Source: Moorena bouillonii PNG (lineage in GTDB: Bacteria > Cyanobacteriota > Cyanobacteriia > Cyanobacteriales > Coleofasciculaceae). Taken from it: a stretch of 33,714 nucleotides of DNA. The translations under genes and the position numbers were made by a program. Each line of letters begins with the position of its first letter. Position 1 is the stretch's first letter. This document shows positions 15,007 to 23,416 of the stretch, piece by piece. A model generated the notes under the pieces. The model worked only from the letters and a program-made list of their open reading frames with translations, was not told where the DNA came from and searched no databases. The stretch covers positions 7,454,007 through 7,487,720 of the forward strand of contig NZ_MKZS01000001.1 in assembly GCF_001942495.1 (NCBI RefSeq). The letters are read 5' to 3'.

Positions 15007-15546
15007 ATGCTAACTGAATTGCAGAAGCAGAAATTACCAAGATTGTTTGAAATGTATGACGCCGACAATAACGGTTTCATTGAGCAAGCGGATTTTGAGC
15101 GGTTCCTAGAAACCTACTCCCAGGTTGGCGGCTGGGAGCCAGGCTCACCCAACTACAATTCCTTGCAATCGAAGTTAATGTCTCGTTGGGATAGTATGCA
15201 AAAGTTTGCAGACACGAATCGTGACAACAGGATATCTTTGGAGGAATGGCTGGTATATATCGAGAATGTCCTTAATGACCCAGGCGCTTATGAAGCAGAA
15301 ATACGGGGCATAGCAAGTTTCGTATTTAGCATATTTGATACTAATGGGGATGAGCAACTGGATTTGGAGGAATACAGACAGGTTTATCGAGCCGCCGGAC
15401 GTGATTAAAATTTGGCTAATGAGGTATTTAAACGGCTCAATTTCAAGGATGATGACTCCATTACTAAAGAAAAACATATCGAGTTAATTGATCAATTCTT
15501 CCGTAGTGAATATCCAGAAGCACCTGGTAATTTTATCTTTGGTTAA
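15007..15546 (+). pseudogene. Calerythrin-like EF-hand protein gene interrupted by an in-frame TAA
   Basis: The first frame gives 133 residues with three canonical EF-hand loops: D18-xDxNGxI, D69-x-N-x-D-x-R-I, and D111-x-N-x-D to E122. A TAA at 15406-15408 ends it. The same frame then continues for 45 codons (NLANEVFKRLNF onward) through a degenerate fourth loop NFKDDDSITKEK to EAPGNFIFG and a second TAA at 15544-15546. Calerythrin-type proteins have four hands, about 175-180 residues, and end in a PGNWLFG-like motif, so the joined 179 codons are the full ancestral protein. No base is missing or extra; only one codon is changed. The shorter three-hand product may still be made. The start follows a good GGAG ribosome site. 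Confidence 0.75.
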
Positions 15547-15562
15547 GGGTAGATATAACTGC

Positions 15563-15593
15563 GTGCATCTCACTAACAAAAAATGAGATGCAC
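15563..15593. terminator. Perfect stem-loop after the EF-hand gene
   Basis: GTGCATCTCA at 15563-15572 pairs perfectly with TGAGATGCAC at 15584-15593, and an 11-base loop rich in A separates them. It lies 16 bases after the ancestral stop codon. The same GAGATGCACC core occurs near 30022-30034 and at 14406-14414, so this is also a dispersed repeat unit. There is no T-run after it. Confidence 0.45.
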
Positions 15594-15681
15594 CTCCCTA
15601 TTACCTGTTACCTGTTAGCTTGACTAAAGCAAATTTTACCTTTTTACTATTACCTAAATTCCCAATTCCCAATTCATAATC

Positions 15682-16554
15682 ATGCAGGTGCCAACTAGTT
15701 CCTTCGACAAAATCAGTCCCACAGCTTTACTAGTGGCTTATGCCAGACAGTTTACCGATATTCCTTATTCCCAAGAATTGGCACAATTGGTTAATGCTCA
15801 AGCTTTCGTGGAGCAGTTACAAAAACAACAGTCCGATAAATCCTTTGAAGTAGCAGTTTTATTTGAAGGTCGGTATAAAGCTATCAATCAAGTGATGGCT
15901 CAATTTCAAACAACTCAAATCCTTGAACTAGCCTCCGGCTTGGTGCCACGGGGCATGGTAATGTCTGGTGACCCTTCTACAACTTTTATCGAGAGTGATT
16001 TACCAGGGATGATAACGGGCAAACAGCAACTGGTGAAACAGCTAGTTGGCGTACGCTCAAACTTGCACTTTGTTGGGATTGATGCCACTAGTCAACCCAG
16101 CCAATTCCCTCTCGATGTAGATTATCTAGATTCCCAAAAGCCCATTACTGTAGTATGCGAGGGACTACTGCTGTACCTGACATTTAATCAAAAACAGCGG
16201 TTGTTTGCTAATGTCCGGGAGTTGCTTCAGGTTTATGGTGGTGTGTGGATAACCCCTGATTTAATCACAAAAGAATATTTGAGTAGGGTACGGGGAAATA
16301 GCCCAGCTTGGCAAAAATTGAGCCAGACAGTCAGAGGGATGACAGCCACCTCAGACACAGATACTATCTTTGACAATTTCGATCAGGTTAGGCAGTTTTT
16401 AACGGAGCAAGGGTTTCAGCTTCAGGAATATAGTATGCTCAATGTATTAGACCAAGTAACTTGCTTGCAACCCTTGGGGATTAATCCTGCTGTTGCTGAA
16501 TCTATACTCGCGGATTCATTTGTGTTTGTGCTTACTCCCGATATCGGAAGTTAA
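15682..16554 (+). CDS. LCMT-type class I SAM-dependent methyltransferase
   Basis: This 290-residue protein matches the leucine carboxyl methyltransferase (PPM1) fold family. The motif I region is ELASGLVPRG at 82-91, with ESDLP at 104-108 as the post-I acid, and EGLLLYL at 160-166. Members in bacteria methylate small molecules, often in polyketide or peptide pathways, and bear little on protein phosphatase. Its last 64 codons recur at 19056-19250 with about ten base changes, directly before a flavin monooxygenase gene. The ancestral arrangement was therefore probably methyltransferase then monooxygenase. The substrate is unknown. The ATG at 15682 follows two ATTCCCA heptamers and no clear Shine-Dalgarno. 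Confidence 0.8.
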   Translation: MQVPTSSFDKISPTALLVAYARQFTDIPYSQELAQLVNAQAFVEQLQKQQSDKSFEVAVLFEGRYKAINQVMAQFQTTQILELASGLVPRGMVMSGDPSTTFIESDLPGMITGKQQLVKQLVGVRSNLHFVGIDATSQPSQFPLDVDYLDSQKPITVVCEGLLLYLTFNQKQRLFANVRELLQVYGGVWITPDLITKEYLSRVRGNSPAWQKLSQTVRGMTATSDTDTIFDNFDQVRQFLTEQGFQLQEYSMLNVLDQVTCLQPLGINPAVAESILADSFVFVLTPDIGS

Positions 16555-16556
16555 AT
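16360..16556 (+). repeat. 197-bp direct repeat, copy 1 (methyltransferase 3' end)
   Basis: This stretch is about 95% identical (ten mismatches, no gaps by my count) to 19056-19252. It covers the last 64 codons, the stop codon and two further bases of the methyltransferase gene. Confidence 0.93.
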
Positions 16557-16677
16557 AAGCGCGTTGATCGCAGTAATCAGGTACAGTATTATTTGAGGCT
16601 GATTCCCTGAAAACCATCTTGACTATTGCCAATAGCCATGCATGCCTTTTGCCTTAAAAGGATAAGCTTTGTCATCA

Positions 16678-17097
16678 TCAGTATGAAAATGCTATACCAG
16701 GGTTGGCTTCAAGGATCACAACTGGAGACTCCATCGGTAAAATTCGCTGCAACTTGAAGTCAGACTGAGCCAAAAGTCTGCTAAACTCTAGCTCAGTCCG
16801 TTCTTTACCTCCTAAAGATACCATCATTGATATGTCAAACCATTTGGCAGGGTGGAAATCATTACCGGCAGGGAGCATTTCGAGAATGAGAAGCTTACCA
16901 TGTGGTGTGATGGCTTTTCGGCAACAACGTAACAGTTCTGTTGCCTGCTCGTCGCTCCAGTTGTGCAGAATATGCTTCATTAGGTAAATATCATGACCAG
17001 CTGGGATCGATTCAAAAAAGCTACCTGTCACCAGATCGCATCGCTTGCTCACACCTTTTTCTGCTAGAAACCGCAGCGCTCCTTCAAAGATAGATCC
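16678..17097 (-). pseudogene. C-terminal remnant of an O-methyltransferase
   Basis: The longest frame from the GTG at 17052 gives 124 residues, but the same frame stays open upstream to about 17097 and reads FEGALRFLAEKG before it. That is the second half of a Methyltransf_2 family small-molecule O-methyltransferase. The motifs SFFESIPAGHDIYLMKHILH, NWSDEQA, GKLLILEMLP and KERTELEF are all typical. The family is normally about 330-350 residues, so the N-terminal dimerisation domain and the SAM glycine loop are missing. It lies immediately downstream of the sulfotransferase gene on the same strand, as if joined to it by a deletion. It cannot bind SAM in the normal way and is almost surely non-functional. 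Confidence 0.8.
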
Positions 17098-17117
17098 AAA
17101 ACAGATGAAGCTCCATT

Positions 17118-18068
17118 CTAATCAATATCAAACTTGAGCCCAGAAGCCTTCATTCGTTCAGCATATAAAGCATCGAACTGTTCATTTTGAGCAACTGTGA
17201 ATTTTTCTTTCCACGAACCTATCACACCTTTTCGGAAAAAACTGCTGGGTTTCAAGAACTCGTGCATATTACTAAACTTATCATCCTTCATGTTTTTGAA
17301 AGATGTTTTATCCTTGATTTGATTAATTAGTTCAGGGGATAAGGGATATCCTAAGAAATCTGCGATTTTTTTGATCTCAGCATCAAACTCTTTTTTCAGA
17401 TCTTCATATTTCAGAAATAGAATATTCTCAGCATTTCGATGCTCCCACCAACTCAGGACATGTTTGAACCAATCACCCCGTTGAACTTTTCCTTCCATAA
17501 ACATCTCAAACCAATGTTCCCACGGCCCTGAATAATTACCTGCCCATGCTCTATCACTCTCGAAATAATAATAGGACACGACAACATCTTTAGGGTTCCT
17601 GGCAATATAGATGTATTTACATGGATTCTTGACTGGATTACCACCGACTGCCATTTGATAAGGCATATGACTCTTAAATATTCTCGGTGAAGGAAAGGCT
17701 TCCAGCTCACTTCTGCTCCGTGGATAAGGCCAAGAACTCGCCACCCAATGAAGGCTATCTCGTAAAGTTTTATCAGAAGGAATTTCTCCTTGCTGGACAA
17801 TCAACAGAAGGATATAAGATAACCAAGATGAACCGGACTTTGGATATGAGATGAAACAGACATCTTCAGGACGAGTTTCTAGCGTTCGGGACAAATTGTA
17901 TCTATCAGGCGTGGTATAAGGTGGAACGACAAGACCATCCAGAATGCGATATTTGTACCCATATTCTCCCACCTGTATGTCGTCAAGTATTTCAGCATGT
18001 AATTGATCTTCGTATCCAGCTATTTTTACAGTTGTCGTTGATTGTATCTCATTCATAACTTTGTCCAT
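17118..18068 (-). CDS. Sulfotransferase (PAPS-dependent, Sulfotransfer_1 family)
   Basis: This 316-residue cytosolic enzyme should transfer sulfate from PAPS to a hydroxyl or amine. All key elements are present: the 5'-phosphosulfate loop YPKSGSSWL at 75-83, a catalytic histidine H134 in FKSHMPY, the 3'-phosphate site around R157 in RNPKDVVVSYYY, and the RKGVIGSWK motif at 279-287. The protein is full length. It stands on the minus strand between two halves of a rearranged methyltransferase/monooxygenase locus and next to an O-methyltransferase remnant, which suggests it came in with secondary-metabolism genes. The acceptor is unknown. An ATG at 18056 would shorten it by four residues. Confidence 0.88.
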   Translation of the reverse strand: MDKVMNEIQSTTTVKIAGYEDQLHAEILDDIQVGEYGYKYRILDGLVVPPYTTPDRYNLSRTLETRPEDVCFISYPKSGSSWLSYILLLIVQQGEIPSDKTLRDSLHWVASSWPYPRSRSELEAFPSPRIFKSHMPYQMAVGGNPVKNPCKYIYIARNPKDVVVSYYYFESDRAWAGNYSGPWEHWFEMFMEGKVQRGDWFKHVLSWWEHRNAENILFLKYEDLKKEFDAEIKKIADFLGYPLSPELINQIKDKTSFKNMKDDKFSNMHEFLKPSSFFRKGVIGSWKEKFTVAQNEQFDALYAERMKASGLKFDID

Positions 18069-18163
18069 TCTGGCCGTAAAGATCCTAGAATAATTATTCT
18101 ATAGCAATATGATTTGATTTATTCCGCTCCTGAGCGGGTTAATTAATTAATGAATGCTTCCTA

Positions 18164-18600
18164 CACCACGAGAACGCAGGTGGGGGTGTCCGTCTTAGTT
18201 ACAAGGTTTTATCCGAAGCGACAGGCGGCATTCTCGCGCCTGTTGCCAGGACTTTTGCGCTTACTATTCCCCCAAGTCGTTGTCTTGATGCAATAGCGAG
18301 TGGGGGAAACCACGGCAGTTGCTCATGGGGGGAACCCCCAAGACCGCACTGCCTCCCCAAGACCGCGCTGCATCGCTTCCGCTATGGGGCTTGTATTTAG
18401 AAACTTTTACCTAGAGTCTGACGTTTATGAACCGACTAGACAGGAAAAACAGGTTTGATGCCCTATCGTGAGAGGTCGTGCCTCTAGGTTGCTCAGAATC
18501 TTGTTCTGCCCTTTGCCGTACCACTCAACATAAATCAATTATATCACAATTTGCCGCTCAAAGACCCCCACCTGCGTTCTCGTGGTGGGGGAATGCGTCG
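18164..18600 (-). mobile_element. tnpB-less remnant of an IS200/IS605-type element
   Basis: Perfect 23-bp inverted repeats (18164-18186 and 18565-18587) end a 424-bp stretch. Each copy folds with neighbouring bases into a G/C hairpin like the ends of the tnpB elements in this window. On the minus strand a TATAAT box follows the right-hand copy, as it does before the first tnpB. No transposase frame remains; the open frame at 18478-18663 is not a recognisable protein. G-rich hairpins at about 18300-18390 fill the middle. Orientation is uncertain. Confidence 0.5.
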
Positions 18601-18791
18601 CTCATTTTTGTTCAATTAGGTCTTAGGAGACGCGCAGAAATAACTTACCAATTGAGAAGTTAGAAATAATTCCATTGCTGGTAAATTGGATTATGAAGAG
18701 ATTTTTAGATGGTTGGGGTTTTGAGCGGGGGATGGGGTATCACTTAGTTCAACCACCATCAATAGTATTAGTGCGCTCGTTAAGTCAAATC

Positions 18792-19055
18792 ATGGAGATG
18801 TCAATCATCGAGTCGCTCAGAATCAAGTTTGAGGCATTAGTTCCTTACATGAATGAAAAGCTGAGACGATTGTGGGCAGCATCGGAAGCAGTGGCACTAG
18901 GTGAAGATGGAATAGAGCTGGTAGTCTTTGCCACAGGCATTGGTGCCAAAACAGTCAAAGAAGGTATCAAAGAGCTACAGGAACCGTTGAGTAGTGTGGC
19001 GATTGTTGCTCCATCAACTAGGCTCAGAAAACCTGGAGGAGGCAGAAAGAGCTAT
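18792..19055 (+). pseudogene. N-terminal fragment of an ISAzo13-like transposase
   Basis: The frame from the ATG at 18792 encodes 88 residues of transposase: ESLRIKFEALVPYMNEK, RLWAASEAVALG, GIELV, TGIGAKTVKEGIKEL and RKPGGGRKS. This is the opening of ISAzo13-family transposases as I know them, a family of about 400 residues. The DDE catalytic core is missing because the frame runs without a break into the copied methyltransferase tail at 19056. An upstream in-frame ATG at 18675 extends the frame by 39 residues without family character. Confidence 0.7.
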
Positions 19056-19252
19056 GATACTATCTTTGACAATTTCGATCAGGTTAGGCAGTTTTTAACG
19101 GAGCAAGGCTTTCAGCTTCAGGGGTATAGTATGCTCAATGTATTAGACCAACTAACTTGCTTGCAACCCTTGGGGATTAATCCTACTGTTGCTGAATCTA
19201 TACTCGCGGATTCATTTGTCTTTGCGCTTACTCCCAACATCGGAGGTTAAAT
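19056..19252 (+). repeat. 197-bp direct repeat, copy 2 (orphan methyltransferase tail)
   Basis: This copy of 16360-16556 keeps the reading frame of the methyltransferase C-terminus and its stop at 19248-19250. It is fused in frame to the transposase fragment, so the joint ORF from 18675 or 18792 could make a chimeric protein of 191 or 152 residues. The monooxygenase start codon follows five bases after the stop. Confidence 0.9.
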
Positions 19253-19255
19253 TGT

Positions 19256-20836
19256 ATGTTAGATTGCATCGTGATTGGAGCAGGGCCAGCCGGTATAGTT
19301 ACTACCAAAGAATTACTAGAGCAAGGAGTAGGCGAGGTAGTATGTTTAGAGCAAGCAGAGGATTTGGGCGGGGTTTATGCCCATGCCTACGACAGTTTAG
19401 TGCTGACTAGTTCTTGCGCATTTAGTATGTTTTCTGACTTCTGGATAGGTGATGGTAATCAGCACAAATTCTGGACAAAGAACGAAGCGGTTGACTATTG
19501 GAAGAGCTATGCCAAACATTTTGGTGTTTTAGAGAAAATTCGTTTCAACTCCAAAGTTGTAGCAGTCACTCCCGAAGACAATCAAGGGTGGCAAATTCAA
19601 CTAGCATCTGGAGAGATTTTGCACTCAAAACGGGTAGCCTTGGCAATTGGTAACAACAGTATCTCAAATTATCCAGAGTGGAAAGACTTATTAACTGAAG
19701 TGGAGTTTTCCCATTCCAAGGAATATCGTAATGCCGATAACTTTGTGGGCAAAACCGTATTAGTAGTTGGGGGAGGTGAGTCAGCTTCAGACATAGCCCT
19801 AGAACTATCTGGTGTCGCCAACAAGTGCTGGATCAGCCTTCGCAATTCAGCTGGGTGGATAATACCCAGGAAGAGAGGTGACTATGCTGCCGATACTGCT
19901 AGCCATCGCGGTGTATACGGTCTACCAAGGGACTATGGAGATACTTTGACCCAATTGCTCTTTAAAAAGTGGTTGAGCCAAAATGATCCAACTTACGACA
20001 TGGCAGTTAAACTTAATCAGAAGGTTAAGGCTAAAAAAGGGGTCTGGGGGACATACGCAACTAAAAATATCTCCTTACCCAAGGCAATTGTCTATCACGG
20101 CTGTCAAGTGGTCGGCGAAATAGTGAAGGTAAAAGATGGTGGCAGAACATTGATAGCGGCTGATGGAGAAACCCTTGAAAACGTGGATGCGGTAGTATTT
20201 TGTACGGGCTACAAAAACTATGTGTCTTTCCTGCCTAAGCACTTGAGAAAAACTGACCCCCGGAGTCTTTACAAACATATCTTTCATGCCTTGTATCGGG
20301 ATAAAATCGCTTGGATTGGCTGGGCACGTCCAGCCATTGGCAGTCAGTTTCCTCTTACGGAAATGCAAGCGAGATTTTTTGCCTTGATTTGCACTGGGGA
20401 ACGAACTCTTCCCGCTTCTGAGGAAATGGAGCAGGTGGCATCTATTGATAAAGCCAAATATTTACAACAGTTTGAACATAATGCCACTCGCATCCGAAGC
20501 TTGCTTGATTATCATATATACATCGACGAGCTAGCTGATTTAATCGGGTGCAAACCGCCCTTGTGGAAATACTTTTTATTACATCCTCGGCTCTGGTTTA
20601 CCATCGTATATGGTCCGACCCAAGGTACTCAGTTTCGTTTACGAGGACCAGGCCAAAAGAAAGCCTTGGCTCAAGAGCTGATCAAGAAGTTACCAGTGAT
20701 TCCATTCAATAATCACGTTATCAAAGCTGGTCTAAGAGGTCGTGTGATTTATGGGTTCAAGGCTCTAGTTAAGGGGTTGTTGAATCCGCTCTATTTTGCT
20801 AGGAATTTGGCCAAAAACAAAGCTCAATCAGCCTAA
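19256..20836 (+). CDS. Flavin-containing monooxygenase
   Basis: This 526-residue protein uses FAD and NADPH to oxygenate a substrate, commonly at N or S. The FAD fingerprint GAGPAG is at residues 8-13, an FMO-identity-like FSHSKEY at 151-157 (the usual FxGxxxHxxxY with the Gly changed), and the NADPH fingerprint VGGGESASD at 171-179. The long tail after about residue 400 is not standard and includes KPPLWKYFLLHPRLWFTIVYGP, which may bind membrane or product. The start lies five bases after the stop of the copied methyltransferase tail, so translation was likely coupled to the methyltransferase in the ancestral operon. Its present promoter is not obvious. The substrate is unknown. Confidence 0.85.
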   Translation: MLDCIVIGAGPAGIVTTKELLEQGVGEVVCLEQAEDLGGVYAHAYDSLVLTSSCAFSMFSDFWIGDGNQHKFWTKNEAVDYWKSYAKHFGVLEKIRFNSKVVAVTPEDNQGWQIQLASGEILHSKRVALAIGNNSISNYPEWKDLLTEVEFSHSKEYRNADNFVGKTVLVVGGGESASDIALELSGVANKCWISLRNSAGWIIPRKRGDYAADTASHRGVYGLPRDYGDTLTQLLFKKWLSQNDPTYDMAVKLNQKVKAKKGVWGTYATKNISLPKAIVYHGCQVVGEIVKVKDGGRTLIAADGETLENVDAVVFCTGYKNYVSFLPKHLRKTDPRSLYKHIFHALYRDKIAWIGWARPAIGSQFPLTEMQARFFALICTGERTLPASEEMEQVASIDKAKYLQQFEHNATRIRSLLDYHIYIDELADLIGCKPPLWKYFLLHPRLWFTIVYGPTQGTQFRLRGPGQKKALAQELIKKLPVIPFNNHVIKAGLRGRVIYGFKALVKGLLNPLYFARNLAKNKAQSA

Positions 20837-21060
20837 GCATTCAGCGGTCAGCAGTCAGCGGTCAGCGGTCAGCTTAAAATAAACCTCTTTAGGGAGAATT
20901 TAATAGTTCGAGGTAAGCTATCAGCTATCAGCTGATAGCTGATAGCTTACTTCCCAGGTAGCAGCCAGATCGATCTGATTGAAGATAGAAAACAGCTGAT
21001 AGCTGTTCGCGTAGCGTGCGCGTAGCGCTTAAGCTGACGGCTGACGGCTGACAGCTGACG
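20837..21060. repeat. Intergenic heptamer arrays and inverted GCTACGCG-type unit
   Basis: GTCAGCG-type heptamers follow the monooxygenase stop. An inverted repeat built on AGCTATCAGCTGATAGCT lies near 20920-20950. The GCTACGCG unit of 3967-4030 then appears in the opposite orientation at about 21003-21032, followed by more CTGACGG heptamers. No gene is seen. Confidence 0.8.
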
Positions 21061-21132
21061 TAGGGAGTAAACCCTAGAGTCAAGTTTTGTATCATTTAAG
21101 TTAACTCTGCTAACTTAATCCTCTTGAATGCC

Positions 21133-23145
21133 ATGACTGACAATGTTCTTGACGTCCGTAATCTGAAAGTCCAATTCCAAACCGATGTAAAACAGGTCAC
21201 AGCCGTTGACAGCATTGACTTTCAACTGCGTCGAGGACAAACCCTAGGAATTGTGGGGGAGTCAGGTTCTGGGAAATCAGTCACGTCTTTGGCCATAATG
21301 GGTTTGATCCCCTATCCTGGTAAAGTTACCAATGGCGAGATTTACTTCCGACCCTCAACTCGGGAAAAAGGGGTGGATTTACTAGGGCTGAGTCCTGATC
21401 AAAAGCAGTCCTACCGGGGTGGTCAAATCTCGATGATTTTTCAAGAACCGATGACCTCCCTTAACCCAGTTTATACCTGTGGGTTTCAACTGACAGAAGC
21501 AATTCTGCAACACCAGGATGTTTCCCTAAAAGAAGCAAGGCGTCAAGCCATGGCTCGTCTTCAAGAGGTCAAGCTACTCCCTAGCGATCAACAATTGAGG
21601 GAGAGTTTTCTAGAGGAATTCCGTCGGGAGAACCCTGGTCAAGCTATACCAGGGGAACGGCTAATTAATCGCCACATTAACCAGCAAAAACGGGAAATTT
21701 TAAAGCGCTATCCCCATGAACTGTCTGGTGGTCAATTGCAGCGGGTCATGATTGCGATCGCAATTTCTTGTAACCCTGATGTGTTGATTGCTGATGAACC
21801 CACTACTGCTCTCGATGTTACCGTACAGGCAACCATTCTGGATTTGCTGAGGGAGTTACGGGATACCCGAGGGATGTCCATGATTTTTATTACCCACGAC
21901 TTAGGCGTGATTGCGGAAATTGCTGACAGCGTAGCGGTGATGTACCAAGGCAAAATTGTGGAAAGGGGTGATGTCTGGAAAATTTTCTCTGAACCAAACC
22001 ATCCCTACACCAAGGGATTATTAGCCTGTCGCCCAACTCTCGACCAAACTATAACATACCTACCGACTGTTTCTGACTTCATGGAGGTGGTAACTACTCC
22101 TAGTGGAGAACAGGTGATCCGAGAAAAATCAAAAGGGTTGAATGTTGACCGGTTCCAGCTTCAAACTTCCCCAGATAACCTACCCTACGGGAACGCTAAA
22201 GGCGAACAACCTTCAAGCAATAAACCTTCAACCAATAAACCTTCAACCAAACCACCATTAGTTTCGGTTCGTAACTTACAGGTAGGCTTTCCGATTCGAG
22301 GCGTATTTGGCGGGACGAAACGCTATATGATGGCAGTCAATGGAGTATCCTTTGATGTTTATCCCAGTGAAACCTTGGGCTTAGTGGGAGAATCCGGTTG
22401 TGGCAAATCTACCTTAGCACGAACATTGCTGCGCTTGATTGAACCAATGGGTGGAGAAGTAAACTTTGATGGTAAAGAGATTACCAAAATCAAGGGTATG
22501 GGTTTGCGGCAATTACGCCGTGAAATGCAAATTGTGTTTCAGAATCCCTTTAGTTCCCTCGACCCACGACTAAAGATTGGGGAAGCTGTGATGGAACCCC
22601 TATTGATTCATGATGTTGGGGGTAATAGTAAGGAAAAACGCGATCGCGTGGCTGAGTTGTTGGAGCGAGTGGATTTAAATCCTGACTGGATGAATCGCTA
22701 TCCTCACGAATTTTCCGGAGGTCAGCGCCAGCGGGTCTGTATTGCTAGGGCACTCGCTCTTAATCCTAAGTTTATCATTTGTGATGAATCCGTTTCTGCT
22801 CTAGATGTTTCCGTACAGGCACAGGTCCTGAATTTGCTCAAACAATTGCAGGAGGATTTCGGCTTAACCTATATCTTCATTTCCCATGACTTGAGTGTAG
22901 TCAAATTCATGAGCGATCGCATTATGGTAATGAACCAGGGCAAAATAGAAGAAATTGGTTCAGCTGACAGTATTTATCGAGAACCTCAGCAGGATTATAC
23001 TCGTCAGCTGATTGCTTCTATTCCCACTGGTACTCTCGATCGGATTCAACAGCAGCAAGACAGACGACAAGCTATGGAAATACCTGAGATTAGTGATCCA
23101 TGGTCAGTTAATTCTGAGATTAGTGATCCATGGTCTGTTAATTAA
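21133..23145 (+). CDS. Fused double ATP-binding protein of a peptide/nickel-type ABC importer
   Basis: Two complete ABC ATPases are joined, as in GsiA or YejF, and correspond to DppD-DppF types. The first has Walker A GESGSGKSV, signature LSGGQLQRV and Walker B VLIADEP. The second has Walker A GESGCGKST, signature FSGGQRQRV and Walker B FIICDES, with Ser where Pro is usual after DE. The protein would power uptake of oligopeptides or similar solutes through a membrane permease pair not present here. I choose the ATG at 21133 (670 residues) over the TTG at 21124. Two low-complexity inserts are unusual: an NKPST repeat in the interdomain linker and a duplicated EISDPWSVN at the C-terminus. An extra segment before the first signature (LLPSDQQLRESF onward) also lengthens the first half. 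Confidence 0.92.
   Translation: MTDNVLDVRNLKVQFQTDVKQVTAVDSIDFQLRRGQTLGIVGESGSGKSVTSLAIMGLIPYPGKVTNGEIYFRPSTREKGVDLLGLSPDQKQSYRGGQISMIFQEPMTSLNPVYTCGFQLTEAILQHQDVSLKEARRQAMARLQEVKLLPSDQQLRESFLEEFRRENPGQAIPGERLINRHINQQKREILKRYPHELSGGQLQRVMIAIAISCNPDVLIADEPTTALDVTVQATILDLLRELRDTRGMSMIFITHDLGVIAEIADSVAVMYQGKIVERGDVWKIFSEPNHPYTKGLLACRPTLDQTITYLPTVSDFMEVVTTPSGEQVIREKSKGLNVDRFQLQTSPDNLPYGNAKGEQPSSNKPSTNKPSTKPPLVSVRNLQVGFPIRGVFGGTKRYMMAVNGVSFDVYPSETLGLVGESGCGKSTLARTLLRLIEPMGGEVNFDGKEITKIKGMGLRQLRREMQIVFQNPFSSLDPRLKIGEAVMEPLLIHDVGGNSKEKRDRVAELLERVDLNPDWMNRYPHEFSGGQRQRVCIARALALNPKFIICDESVSALDVSVQAQVLNLLKQLQEDFGLTYIFISHDLSVVKFMSDRIMVMNQGKIEEIGSADSIYREPQQDYTRQLIASIPTGTLDRIQQQQDRRQAMEIPEISDPWSVNSEISDPWSVN
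22207..22254 (+). repeat. In-frame 15-bp repeat in the ABC linker
   Basis: Three tandem copies of a unit of the type AACCTTCAACCAATA encode SSNKP, STNKP, STKPP. The unit is almost the same as the non-coding CCTTCAACCAAATAA repeat that fills 33510-33714. Confidence 0.85.
23086..23145 (+). repeat. Tandem 30-bp duplication at the 3' end of the ABC gene
   Basis: A 30-bp unit (GAGATTAGTGATCCATGGTC at its start) occurs twice with few changes and encodes EISDPWSVN twice. The second copy carries the stop codon. Confidence 0.85.
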
Positions 23146-23212
23146 GGGAAAGGTTATTTTTTTTAATTCAAAATTTAATTCAAAATCCCAACTTAAAAAT
23201 TCAAAATTACGT

Positions 23213-23306
23213 AAGCTATCAGCTATCAGCTATCAGCTATCAGCTATCAGCTATCAGCTATCAGCTATCAGCTATCAGCTATCAGCTATCAGCTATCAGC
23301 TATCAG
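23213..23306. repeat. Heptamer array (CTATCAG)n, about 13 units
   Basis: A nearly perfect tandem array with period 7 lies between the ABC gene and ndhN. It translates as the repeat SAISYQL, which is the reason for an open frame here; that frame is not a gene. Confidence 0.95.
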
Positions 23307-23327
23307 TATTTAGCTTATGCCTTAGGT

Positions 23328-23346
23328 CACAGGCTAGAAGCCTGTG
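23328..23346. terminator. Hairpin downstream of ndhN
   Basis: CACAGGCT at 23328-23335 pairs with AGCCTGTG at 23339-23346 around a 3-base loop. It lies about 70 bases past the ndhN stop and 180 bases past the ABC stop, so it could end either convergent transcript. It belongs to a GGCACAGGCTTCTAGCCTGT dispersed repeat. Confidence 0.4.
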
Positions 23347-23416
23347 CCACGCTTTTGAATAAAATAAGCTGACCGCTGACCGCTGACCGCTGAATGCTTA
23401 CAGAGCTATACCGAGA

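Noticed and set aside
15682-20836. The sulfotransferase and oxygenase genes as part of a saxitoxin-type cluster
   Set aside because: No SxtA-type polyketide synthase, amidinotransferase or other core gene is present; the similarity is only at the level of broad tailoring families.
23012-23362. Open frame that translates to SAISYQL repeats
   Set aside because: It is the reading of a heptamer array plus the overlapping end of the ABC gene; 7-bp arrays give open frames by chance.
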